7,561 nt of DNA from Vulcanimicrobiota bacterium (GCA_019233165.1 JAFAMS010000057.1:1-7561); one strand, 5' to 3'; counted from the stretch's first letter, positions 1 through 6,809 are shown. Made by a program: numbers and translations. The notes: generated by a model from the letters alone, not told the origin.

Positions 1-1016
1 TGGTCGAATCCGTAATCGGCGTGCAGTCGAAAGCTGAACCCGCTGCGCGCGATTGGGTACGGGTCCGAGGTCCAACCGAGGTCGACCGTCCCCTGCGCGT
101 TCGCTTGTCCGGCGGTGAAGGTCAACAAACCGTGCCGCACGCCTTGATTGAAGCGATACTGGACTTGCTGTAAACCGTTCTGCGAGGAGCCGGAGAGCGT
201 TTGCGAGCGAAGCGCGTCGATGCGCTGGTACGCGAGCAGGCTGGCCGTGTCGCCGCCGCGGCGCAAAGGCCCGAGGCCCATCGCGACGTATCCGCGGTCC
301 CCATAGACGAACTGCTGCGTGAGCGCGATCCCCGCGCCGTAGTGCGAATCGTAGCGAAAGTGTGCCGACGTCAAAGCCCGCTCGCTGCCCAGCAAACCGT
401 ACGGTTGATCGAAGTTGGAGCCCGCGAGCGCCGACGCGCCGAAGTTCGGGTTCGGGACGTACGAGTAGAGATAACTGGGCGAGGGAACGACGATTCCCGC
501 GCTCGTCGGAAAAAGCGCCGGCGTGAAACGGATATTGACCTTCGGGACGATCGTCGCGGTCGACGAGAAGATGTACGGACGGAATTCGCGCAGAGGCGGG
601 AAGACGAACGCGTCGCCGGGCGGCCCGACGACTTCGCCGCCGCCCAGGTCGAAACGTTGATAGCGCTCGACGCGCGGGAGCTCGTCCTCGCGGAGCGCAT
701 ACACCGTTTCCGAATCGCGCTCGATCGCAAGCGCCGCCGCGTCGAGCGTGCGCCCCTCGCGGACGGCGTGCACGTGCCCGCACCAGAGATAGCGGTCGCC
801 GCGCAGGTCGACGTAGAGGGAATCGGCGCTCACCGACGGACCGCCGGGGTAGGTCGTCCGCACGCCGCCGTCCGCGATCACTGCGAGGCGCTCGACGAAG
901 AAGTTGATCCGCTTTGCGTGCAGCGTGATCGTCCCGTTGGCGCGCGCCGGAAGCGCCGTGGCACAGAGCGACCCACAGACGGCGAGCAGCATTGCGAGCG
1001 CTGCTCGGACGCTCAT
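1..1016 (-). CDS. LptD-like outer-membrane protein, second paralogue (3' end missing)
   Basis: The first 338 codons are visible and the reading frame runs off the left edge without a stop. The ATG at 1016-1014 overlaps the stop of the upstream gene as ATGA, which supports this start. Residues 1-26 form a signal peptide (hydrophobic core, ARA before the cut). Residues about 28-100 resemble the OstA/LptA-type beta domain that opens LptD proteins (ITLHAKRINFF, VIADGGVR, SVSADSLYVDL). From about 148 onward the chain looks like alternating beta strands of a barrel. It matches the 586-residue protein encoded at 1918-3678 at GDAF, at the S.TA.I.P strand, at NPNF, and at H.RYDS; both genes are thus paralogues. 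In the LptD family such proteins insert lipopolysaccharide or a related glycolipid into the outer leaflet. The assignment rests on architecture and paralogy, not on a strong family motif, so another barrel porin or exporter remains possible. Confidence 0.72.
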   Translation of the reverse strand, partial: MSVRAALAMLLAVCGSLCATALPARANGTITLHAKRINFFVERLAVIADGGVRTTYPGGPSVSADSLYVDLRGDRYLWCGHVHAVREGRTLDAAALAIERDSETVYALREDELPRVERYQRFDLGGGEVVGPPGDAFVFPPLREFRPYIFSSTATIVPKVNIRFTPALFPTSAGIVVPSPSYLYSYVPNPNFGASALAGSNFDQPYGLLGSERALTSAHFRYDSHYGAGIALTQQFVYGDRGYVAMGLGPLRRGGDTASLLAYQRIDALRSQTLSGSSQNGLQQVQYRFNQGVRHGLLTFTAGQANAQGTVDLGWTSDPYPIARSGFSFRLHADYGFD

Positions 1017-1921
1017 CGCTTCGGCGTCGGCGTTGGGAACGGCGTCGGGAATCCGAACGGGCGCGGGTTGAACGGGGTCGGCACCGTCCCCGGCGTCACC
1101 GGCTGCCCGCCGGCCGGATTGTAATCGGCCCAGTTGTAAACGACGTCGTCACGGAGCTTCGTGTCCGGTTCGCCGACCTCGGTTGAATCGAGGAAGAACG
1201 TTCGGGCGCTCTCCTCGATCCCGGTCCGCCCGCGCTCGGCCGTCTGCCACGTGCCGCGCGTGTACTTGTAGGCGAAGTCGGTCCCCGTCCGCAACGGCAT
1301 CGTCACCGCGTAATGCGTCCCGTCGATGCGGTCAAGGCGAATCGCTTGCGCGTTCCACCCGGTCGTGTCGGTCGCGATGTAGACCGGATCGGAGAGCGGG
1401 GTGAGCGGCGGGACGCTGACGACGAAGCGCACCTGCACGACTTTTCCGGTTAGCGGCACCCGGCTTTGATGACCGTCGGTCCGTCCGTGCGGACGGTTCG
1501 GATCGAGTTCTGGGTTCGGGGCCGGCGTCGAAAGTGCGACGGCAAACTTGTGCGCCTCCACGTACGACGCGCCCGCCGGGAGCGGTTTCGCGGAGAGCTC
1601 GAGCGTGACGATGTTGCCGGCGCCATCGAACGTCGCCTGCGCGTACTCGCGAGGTCCGGGATGCTTGCTCGAGGGTTGCTTGGTCGCGTAGTCGAGGATC
1701 TTCGCGCCGGGCGCGAGTCGAAAAGCGTCACCGGTACTGAAGAAGACGTAACCGCGCTGCAGGTCGAGGATCTGTCCGGAATACCGGAACAGCTCGCCGC
1801 TCGGCGTCGCAGCGGCGGGCGCAGCGGTCGGAGGCGGCGTCCGCGTTTGCGCCGCGGCAAACCCGCACGGCGCCCAAGCGAGCGCGGCGGTGAGGACGAT
1901 GGCGCGCAGAAAGCGGATCAC
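1013..1921 (-). CDS. Exported protein with a CBM20/CBM48-like carbohydrate-binding domain
   Basis: I place the start at GTG 1921-1919, which overlaps the stop of the preceding gene as GTGA and gives 302 residues with a clean signal peptide at once (IRFLRAIVLTAALAWAPCGF, then AAAQ). A TTG 33 bases upstream would put charged residues in front of the signal. After an Ala/Pro-rich linker (about 25-42), residues 43-115 form a small beta-rich domain of no family I recognise. Residues 160-248 look like the immunoglobulin-type starch-binding fold often fused to esterases and glucan enzymes: a VQVRFVVSVP strand, VYIATDTTGWN, a DGTHYAVTMPL strand, then FAYKYTRGTW with W189 and W225 as likely sugar-stacking residues. 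The tail (280-302) is Pro/Phe-rich. No catalytic domain is present, so a binding or adaptor role in the periplasm is likely. It lies between two LptD-like genes with 4-base overlaps on both sides. The carbohydrate ligand is unknown. Confidence 0.8.
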   Translation of the reverse strand: MIRFLRAIVLTAALAWAPCGFAAAQTRTPPPTAAPAAATPSGELFRYSGQILDLQRGYVFFSTGDAFRLAPGAKILDYATKQPSSKHPGPREYAQATFDGAGNIVTLELSAKPLPAGASYVEAHKFAVALSTPAPNPELDPNRPHGRTDGHQSRVPLTGKVVQVRFVVSVPPLTPLSDPVYIATDTTGWNAQAIRLDRIDGTHYAVTMPLRTGTDFAYKYTRGTWQTAERGRTGIEESARTFFLDSTEVGEPDTKLRDDVVYNWADYNPAGGQPVTPGTVPTPFNPRPFGFPTPFPTPTPKR

Positions 1922-3678
1922 GGACCGAGCTGCACGGAGAACGTCGGACTCCAACCCATGTTCCCGAAGTTGAAGAAATACGAGCGCTGGATCGTCGCGC
2001 TCAACGTCGGCGAGATGCGGAACGTCGTGCGCGCGGTCAGGCTATACGGCGGATTTCCGTAAAAATAAGGAATCGGTTCGGGGAAATCCTTGCGCGCATC
2101 GCCTTGCAGCGTCAACGAAAAGTACGGAGTCGGCGTGAAATTGACCGCGGCTTGCAGATCGTGCTGCGTCGCAAAGCCCTGGAACGCCGCATAGCCGGGA
2201 TACGTCTTTCCGTCGAAGGGGTTGTTCACGACGGTCGGGGGGTAGATTTGCTGCTGCAGCGGGCCAAGGAAGTCGCCTTGGTTCGTAATGATGTAGGAAA
2301 GATAGGACGAGAACTTGCGGCCGTTCTGCCGGCTGAGCGTTGCGGTCGTGGTCGCTTGATCCTGAAACCGAGGAAACGAGGTCACGACCGTTCGCTGGCG
2401 GTCGTAGGTGAGCCCGAAGTAAAACGAGTGGTCGCCGGGCGTCCGCGGCCCCGAGAGCTTCTGCGGCGTCAGCCAGATCGTCGCGCCGATGAAGTGCTGC
2501 CACATCGAGGTGTACGTCGTTCCGCCGAACGCCCCCAACCCGTAACCGTCGTGTGCCGTCAATTCGCCGACGCGCAGCCGGTAGAACACCGGAACCTTGT
2601 TGATCCGGCGGTCGGCTCCGATCCAGGCCAGCTGAAAGTTTGACGGGTGATTGGGAACCCACGGGTGCCCGGGATCCCCGTACCAGTACGCGCCGTTGGG
2701 ATCGGGCTGCGGCTCGCCGAGCAAACTGTTTTGGTACCAGTTTCCGGTCAATTGCAGGAACGAATTCTTGAGCGCGTACGTGAACTGAAGGTTCTCGAAT
2801 CCCGATGACGACCACGGCTGCGAGAACCCGTATTGAAACGAGCTGACTTGGTCGAACGACGTGACCTGAAAACGGTTGTCGGTCGTCTTGAGCGAGCCGA
2901 GGAAGTTGTACTGCTTCTGCGGCCGCGTCAGCGGATTGATCGAAAAGACCGCGTACGCATATTTCGAGACGAGGTGCTGCTCGATCGCGAGGTAGCCTTT
3001 GTTGATCGAGTCGTAGCGCAGGTGCAGGACGGTTTGCGCGTTCGGGCTTCCGAGGAACGGATAGCCGAGGTCTGCCGTCGCACCGTTGAGCGAGTTCTGC
3101 GCGAAGTTCGGATTCGTCGAAAAGTTCTGGTAGTAGTCGGGGATCGGCGCGTAGCCGGTCGGCGTGTAGATCTTCGCAGGCGAGAACGCCACGCCGGTGA
3201 GCGGCGTGATTCGCGCGGTCGTCGAGAGGATGAAGGCGTGGTCGGCCGAGAGGTCCGGCATCTCGAAAGCATCGCCGGGCATCTCCCGGCCGAGCGCGGG
3301 CGCCGCGTAGTCCTCGTCGAGGAACGTCCAGCGGTCGGGTTGCGCGCCGTCGCCTACGAGCGGAAGAAAATATCCGCGCTTGTAGTCGAGGAACTCCGAG
3401 AACGCGGCACCCTCGTAACGCAGCGCGCCGTGGGCGAGCGTCACGCCGCCGGCGACGGTAAAGCGGTTCAACTTCAAGTCCATCGAGAACGCCTGCCCCG
3501 CGATCGTCGTACCGTCGCTCATCGTCACCCGCACGTTCCCGTCCGCGGTGACGACGTAGCGATTGCTGTAAAAGGCGATGTGATCGGCGTGGACGACCAG
3601 CGAGCCGATCTGTGCAGCAGCGGGGAGGGGGAGCGCCGCAAGGAGCACGGCGGCGCACGCCAAGGCTTTAACGCGCAC
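1918..3678 (-). CDS. LptD-like outer-membrane assembly protein
   Basis: A 586-residue exported protein starting at GTG 3678-3676; no ATG lies upstream in frame within the intergenic gap. Residues 1-22 are a signal peptide (core ACAAVLLAALPLPAAA). Residues about 26-90 match the OstA/LptA-type beta domain: VVHADHIAFYSNRYVVTADG, then NVRVTM, with a paired AGGVTLAHG strand. The rest (about 145-586) is rich in aromatic, alternating strands typical of a barrel, such as TVLHLRYDS and FQLAWIGADRRI. Proteobacterial LptD is usually near 780 residues, so this is a short form. Its only Cys is C8 in the signal peptide, so the disulfides that switch E. coli LptD on cannot form. The final strand ends FSVQLGP. 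It is the first gene of a minus-strand operon, followed with a GTGA overlap by the carbohydrate-binding protein and then by its own paralogue. Predicted role is inserting LPS or another glycolipid at the cell surface. The function is inferred from architecture; other barrel families cannot be excluded. Confidence 0.75.
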   Translation of the reverse strand: MRVKALACAAVLLAALPLPAAAQIGSLVVHADHIAFYSNRYVVTADGNVRVTMSDGTTIAGQAFSMDLKLNRFTVAGGVTLAHGALRYEGAAFSEFLDYKRGYFLPLVGDGAQPDRWTFLDEDYAAPALGREMPGDAFEMPDLSADHAFILSTTARITPLTGVAFSPAKIYTPTGYAPIPDYYQNFSTNPNFAQNSLNGATADLGYPFLGSPNAQTVLHLRYDSINKGYLAIEQHLVSKYAYAVFSINPLTRPQKQYNFLGSLKTTDNRFQVTSFDQVSSFQYGFSQPWSSSGFENLQFTYALKNSFLQLTGNWYQNSLLGEPQPDPNGAYWYGDPGHPWVPNHPSNFQLAWIGADRRINKVPVFYRLRVGELTAHDGYGLGAFGGTTYTSMWQHFIGATIWLTPQKLSGPRTPGDHSFYFGLTYDRQRTVVTSFPRFQDQATTTATLSRQNGRKFSSYLSYIITNQGDFLGPLQQQIYPPTVVNNPFDGKTYPGYAAFQGFATQHDLQAAVNFTPTPYFSLTLQGDARKDFPEPIPYFYGNPPYSLTARTTFRISPTLSATIQRSYFFNFGNMGWSPTFSVQLGP

Positions 3679-3740
3679 GGGCTCTGCGATTCGCGGCCCG
3701 CGACAGGCATCGCCTTTCGGCTGGCAGAACGCGCCCGCCG
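3679..3740. promoter_or_regulatory. Divergent intergenic region with a 6-1-6 palindrome
   Basis: These 62 bases separate two diverging genes, the LptD-like gene on minus and deoB on plus, so promoters for both operons should lie here or inside the flanking 5' ends. A perfect inverted repeat, TCGCGG-C-CCGCGA, sits at 3691-3703, 12 bases before the GTG of the LptD-like gene. It could be an operator or a small hairpin in the leader. I see no convincing -35/-10 pair on either strand, and no good Shine-Dalgarno sequence before either start. Short GC palindromes arise by chance in DNA of this composition. Confidence 0.35.
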
Positions 3741-4898
3741 ATGGCGCGCATGGTGACGCTGGTCCTCGACTCAGCCGGCGTCGGAGCGCTTCCCGATGCG
3801 GGTGCGTACGGCGATGTAGCCGGCGCGAACACGCTCGGCAATGTCGCCGAGCACGTCGGCGGCCTTCGCCTCCCTAGGCTCGGCGGCTTGGGATTCGGCG
3901 AAGTGACCGCAATCCGCGGCGTCCCGCCCCTCGACGAGCCTCCGGCTGCCGTCGGCCGGCTCCGCGAACGTTCGCGCGGGAAAGACACGATCACCGGCCA
4001 TTGGGAGATGGCCGGGATCGTTACCGAGATTCCGTTCCCGACCTATCCCAACGGCTTTCCCCCGGAGATCGTCGAGCGCTTCACCGAGATCGTCGGGAAA
4101 TCGCCGCTCGGGAACAAGACCGCATCGGGGACCGAGATCATCGCCGAGCTCGGTCCCGAGCACGAGCGCACCGGCCGGCCGATCCTCTATACATCCGCCG
4201 ATTCGGTCTTTCAAGTCGCGGCGCACGAAGACGTCGTCCCGCTCGCGACGCTCTACGCGTGGTGCGAGCGCGCCCGCGCGATGCTCGTTCTGCCGCACAA
4301 CCTCAACCGCGTCATCGCGCGACCGTTCGTCGGGACGCCCGGAAATTACGTGCGGACTCCGAATCGGCGCGACTTCGCGATCGAGCCGCCGCCGAGCGTC
4401 CTCGATCGATTGGCCGCCGCCGGGATCGCGATACACGCCGTCGGAAAAATTTGCGACATCTACTGCGGGCATGGGATCGCAAGCTCGGTGCGCGTCGCAG
4501 ACAACGACGACGCGATGACGCAGACGGTCCGCCTCCTCGACTCACTCGAACACGGCGTCGTCTTCACCAATCTCAACGACTTCGATTCCAAATACGGTCA
4601 TCGGCGCGACGTCCGAGGGTATGCCGAGGCGCTCGAGCGCTTCGACCAGCGGCTTGGGGAGCTGCTCGACCGCCTGCGCCCCGGCGACGGTCTGATTCTG
4701 ACGGCCGACCACGGCTGCGACCCCACCGCCCCGGGGAGCGACCACACGCGCGAATTCGTCCCTTATATGGAAGTCGGGAGCGTCCCCGGCGCGCGCGTGG
4801 GGACCCTGGAGGGGCTCGACCACGTTGGAAGCCGATTAACCTCGGTTTTCTTGACGAAGAAGGTCACCGATGTGGTAAGAAGTACGGGCCTGGCATGA
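3741..4898 (+). CDS. deoB: Phosphopentomutase
   Basis: The cytoplasmic enzyme interconverts ribose-1-phosphate and ribose-5-phosphate (and the deoxy forms), linking nucleoside breakdown to the pentose phosphate pathway. The 385 residues match the family along almost the whole length, which is usually 390-410. Metal-site and catalytic motifs are all present: LDSAGVG with D10; GKDTITGHWE with T83, at the place of the phosphorylated Thr85 of the Bacillus cereus enzyme; KTASGTEI; YTSADSVFQVAAHE; RVIARPF; NDFDSKYGHRRD with D282 and H287; TADHGCDP with D323 and H324; and DHTREF with H335. ATG 3741 gives MARMVTLVLD, matching the family; ATG 3750 is possible. The C-terminal 15 residues or so (TKKVTDVVRSTGLA) do not resemble the usual GTSFL ending. 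The stop overlaps the next gene's ATG as ATGA, so it is the first gene of a plus-strand operon with envelope-glycan genes, an unusual partner set for deoB. Confidence 0.96.
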   Translation: MARMVTLVLDSAGVGALPDAGAYGDVAGANTLGNVAEHVGGLRLPRLGGLGFGEVTAIRGVPPLDEPPAAVGRLRERSRGKDTITGHWEMAGIVTEIPFPTYPNGFPPEIVERFTEIVGKSPLGNKTASGTEIIAELGPEHERTGRPILYTSADSVFQVAAHEDVVPLATLYAWCERARAMLVLPHNLNRVIARPFVGTPGNYVRTPNRRDFAIEPPPSVLDRLAAAGIAIHAVGKICDIYCGHGIASSVRVADNDDAMTQTVRLLDSLEHGVVFTNLNDFDSKYGHRRDVRGYAEALERFDQRLGELLDRLRPGDGLILTADHGCDPTAPGSDHTREFVPYMEVGSVPGARVGTLEGLDHVGSRLTSVFLTKKVTDVVRSTGLA

Positions 4899-5581
4899 AC
4901 TTGGAGAAAGCCGTCTTTCCCGCGGACTACAAACTCGACGTTCTCGTCCGGGAGAATACGGGCGTTCGCAACATCCCGCGCTGGTGGCACGGGGCGAAGC
5001 GCGCGATCGACGTCGGCGTCGCCGCCGGCGCCCTGATTGCGACCGCGCCGGTTCTCGTCCTGGCCGCAGCCGCGATCGCGGTCGTCTCCCCGGGTTCTCC
5101 GGTCTTCTTGCAGCCGCGCGTCGGCAAGGACGGGCGACTCTTCCGGATGTGGAAGCTGCGCACGATGGACGAAGGGGCGCACCTCCTTCACGAGCGGATG
5201 CTCCCGCTCAGCGAGGTCGACGGCCCGGTCCTCAAGATCCGCAACGATCCACGCCTGCATCTTCTTGGCGCGCTGCTGCGCCGGACGAGCATCGACGAGC
5301 TGCCCAATTTCATCAACGTCTTGCGAGGTGAGATGAGCGTCGTCGGTCCGCGGCCGCCGCTGCCGAGCGAGGTCGCGCATTACGACGAGCGCGCGCTGCG
5401 CCGCCTCCGCGTGAAACCAGGCGTCACCTGTCTGTGGCAAATCAACGGCCGTTCGAACGTCAGCTTCGAGCACTGGATGGAGCTCGACAACCGGTACATC
5501 GATAGTTGGACGCCGCTCGGAGACCTCGGGATCATCGCACGCACGATCCCCGCAGTCATGAGAGGCGACGGCGCTCACTAG
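4895..5581 (+). CDS. Polyprenyl-phosphate sugar-1-phosphate transferase (bacterial sugar transferase family)
   Basis: It is predicted to move a sugar-1-phosphate from a UDP-sugar onto undecaprenyl phosphate at the inner membrane, the first step of exopolysaccharide, O-antigen or glycolipid building. The 228 residues contain only the catalytic domain. One hydrophobic stretch (about 39-65, broken by P52) probably forms the re-entrant helix of the monotopic PglC-like group; the four or five N-terminal helices of WcaJ/WbaP are absent. Family motifs in order: KRAID (35-39), PVFLQPRVGKDGRLFRMWKL (69-88) followed by RTM, NDPR, RTSIDELPNFINVLRGEMSV (130-149) with the catalytic pair D134-E135, VGPRPP, KPGVTCLWQINGRS, and the FEHWMELDNRYID end. 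The sugar cannot be read from the sequence. The start is ATG 4895, overlapping the deoB stop as ATGA. The frame stays open upstream to 4001, so an automatic call could wrongly fuse about 298 out-of-frame deoB codons to it. Confidence 0.95.
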   Translation: MNLEKAVFPADYKLDVLVRENTGVRNIPRWWHGAKRAIDVGVAAGALIATAPVLVLAAAAIAVVSPGSPVFLQPRVGKDGRLFRMWKLRTMDEGAHLLHERMLPLSEVDGPVLKIRNDPRLHLLGALLRRTSIDELPNFINVLRGEMSVVGPRPPLPSEVAHYDERALRRLRVKPGVTCLWQINGRSNVSFEHWMELDNRYIDSWTPLGDLGIIARTIPAVMRGDGAH

Positions 5582-5584
5582 GAG
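5580..5584 (+). promoter_or_regulatory. AGGAG, Shine-Dalgarno-like site not matched to a start
   Basis: AGGAG overlaps the stop of the sugar transferase gene and is the best ribosome-binding motif in the window. The first plausible start of the next gene is GTG 5619, 34 bases further on, which is too far for normal pairing. ATG 5608 is out of frame with the flippase, and the flippase frame is closed by TGA at 5559-5561 with no other ATG, GTG or TTG between. The site may be fortuitous, or the flippase may start at a rare codon such as ACG 5568 or be affected by a base error here. Confidence 0.25.
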
Positions 5585-5618
5585 CGGGTTACGGGGTTTC
5601 GGTCGCCATGCGGCGATC

Positions 5619-6809
5619 GTGTTCGCCGCAACGCTCCTTCTCAACGCCTGCAATTACGCGTTTCATTTCGCCAACGCGCGGCTCTTGGGCCCGGCGGGTT
5701 ACGGGGAGCTGCTCGCGCTGGTGAACGCGTTGACGATAGCGTCCTTTCCGGCGGCCGTCGCGCAAACGATCGTCGCCCGGTTCACCGCCGAATTTGCGGC
5801 GCTCGACGAATGGGGGCGAATCCGGAGCTTCAGCCGCAATGCGACCGCCGCGGCGAGCCTCGCCGCGCTCGCGGTCCTCGGAATCGGAACGCTCTTCCGC
5901 GATCCGATCGCCGCCTGGTTTCGGGTCGGCGACGCGCAGACGATCGAGATGGTCGTTCTCATCATTTGCTTCAACTTGATCTTGATGGTCATTCGCGGCA
6001 CGTTGCAGGGCGAGCAGTCGTTCGGCGGTCTCGCGCTCTCGTATGCGGTCGAAGGTCTCGGGAAGGCGGGGTTCGGGATCGCGCTCGTTGCGCGCGGCGA
6101 CGGCGTGCACGGCGCGGTTACCGGATACGCGCTCGCCGTTTTCGCGAGCTGGGCGCTCGGTTGGCGAACCCTTCGCTCGCGAAGCGCCGACGCCGCACCG
6201 GTTAGACTCGATATCCGCCGGCTGCTCCAAGCCGGCGGCGCGATCGCACTCGCGAGCGGGAGCATCACGCTGCTCTCGTTCGCCGACATGGTCTTCGTGA
6301 AGCACCGGCTCGTCCCCGAAGCCGCCGGCCTCTACGGCGGCGTCGCGCTGATCGGAAAGATTCTGCTCTTCGTCAGCGCGTTCGTTCCCTTGATCGTCTT
6401 GCCCAAAGCGACCGCCGAGACCGCCGAAGAACGCCGCTCGGGCGCGTTATTGCGGCGCGCGATCGTGCTGACGACCGCGCTCTGCGCGGCCGGCGTCGCA
6501 ATTCTGGCGCTCGCGCCGGCGCTCGCGCTGCGCCTCGTGGCCGGGCCGGCGTACGTCCCGTTCGCGCCGCTGCTCGCTCCGTACGGTCTGGCGATGATGC
6601 TGCTCGCGCTCGCAAACGTTTTGGTCAACTATCACATCGGCGCGCACCGCCTGAGCTTCGTCGGACCGCTCGCCGCGGTCGCCCTCGGCGAGCTCGTCGC
6701 CTTCGCCGCGATTCCGCCGGGCGCCGAAACGTTCGTCGTCACGGTGATGGTTGCGAACGGGCTCGCGCTGTGCGCTGCGCTCGTTCCGATGCTGCCGCTG
6801 CGGCGCTAG
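5619..6809 (+). CDS. Wzx/MATE-superfamily polysaccharide flippase
   Basis: A 396-residue, almost entirely hydrophobic protein predicted to turn lipid-linked sugars from the cytoplasmic to the periplasmic face of the inner membrane. I count about 12 membrane segments, near residues 2-22, 30-50, 74-92, 108-128, 134-156, 162-183, 205-225, 236-262, 280-302, 308-332, 336-356 and 363-388. Family signs are ARLLGPAGYGEL after helix 1 and SFADMVFVKHRL ending helix 7, where Wzx proteins carry an Asp and a VKH-type turn; LPKATAETAEE follows helix 8. Typical Wzx proteins have 12-14 helices and 400-500 residues, so this is a compact one. The start is GTG 5619, the only ordinary start codon after the in-frame stop at 5559; helix 1 begins almost at once, so a slightly longer true N-terminus is possible. 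It follows the sugar transferase by 37 bases, consistent with one transcript. Cargo is unknown. Confidence 0.87.
   Translation: MFAATLLLNACNYAFHFANARLLGPAGYGELLALVNALTIASFPAAVAQTIVARFTAEFAALDEWGRIRSFSRNATAAASLAALAVLGIGTLFRDPIAAWFRVGDAQTIEMVVLIICFNLILMVIRGTLQGEQSFGGLALSYAVEGLGKAGFGIALVARGDGVHGAVTGYALAVFASWALGWRTLRSRSADAAPVRLDIRRLLQAGGAIALASGSITLLSFADMVFVKHRLVPEAAGLYGGVALIGKILLFVSAFVPLIVLPKATAETAEERRSGALLRRAIVLTTALCAAGVAILALAPALALRLVAGPAYVPFAPLLAPYGLAMMLLALANVLVNYHIGAHRLSFVGPLAAVALGELVAFAAIPPGAETFVVTVMVANGLALCAALVPMLPLRR
6806..6809. other. Tail-to-tail gene overlap: one CTAG supplies both stop codons
   Basis: The flippase ends at TAG 6807-6809 on plus, and the glycosyltransferase ends at TAG 6808-6806 on minus. 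The palindromic CTAG therefore serves both converging genes, leaving no intergenic space for a shared terminator. Confidence 0.93.

Noticed and set aside
1021..1100. Apparent GGCGTCGG-type DNA repeat
   Set aside because: It is the coding sequence of the Pro/Phe-rich tail of the carbohydrate-binding protein, so it reflects protein composition and not a separate DNA repeat.
201..1124. Plus-strand 307-codon frame antisense to the second LptD-like gene
   Set aside because: Arg-rich composition and no motifs. The minus strand carries a signal peptide and homology to the neighbouring paralogue.
2042..3658. Minus-strand open frame of 538 codons inside the LptD-like gene, one frame over
   Set aside because: Arg/Ala-rich with no signal peptide or domain. 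The overlapping frame has a signal peptide, OstA-like motifs and a recognisable paralogue, so this is a GC-driven shadow.
2833..3756. Plus-strand 307-codon frame antisense to the first LptD-like gene and crossing the promoter gap
   Set aside because: Composition is typical of an antisense shadow and it has no recognisable domain.
4001..4894. Upstream extension of the sugar transferase frame to an ATG at 4001
   Set aside because: It overlaps deoB in another frame and reads as Arg-rich low-complexity protein, while deoB shows all family motifs. The true start is ATG 4895.
5589..6305. Minus-strand 238-codon frame opposite the flippase
   Set aside because: Highly charged shadow sequence. The plus strand encodes clear membrane helices and Wzx-like motifs.
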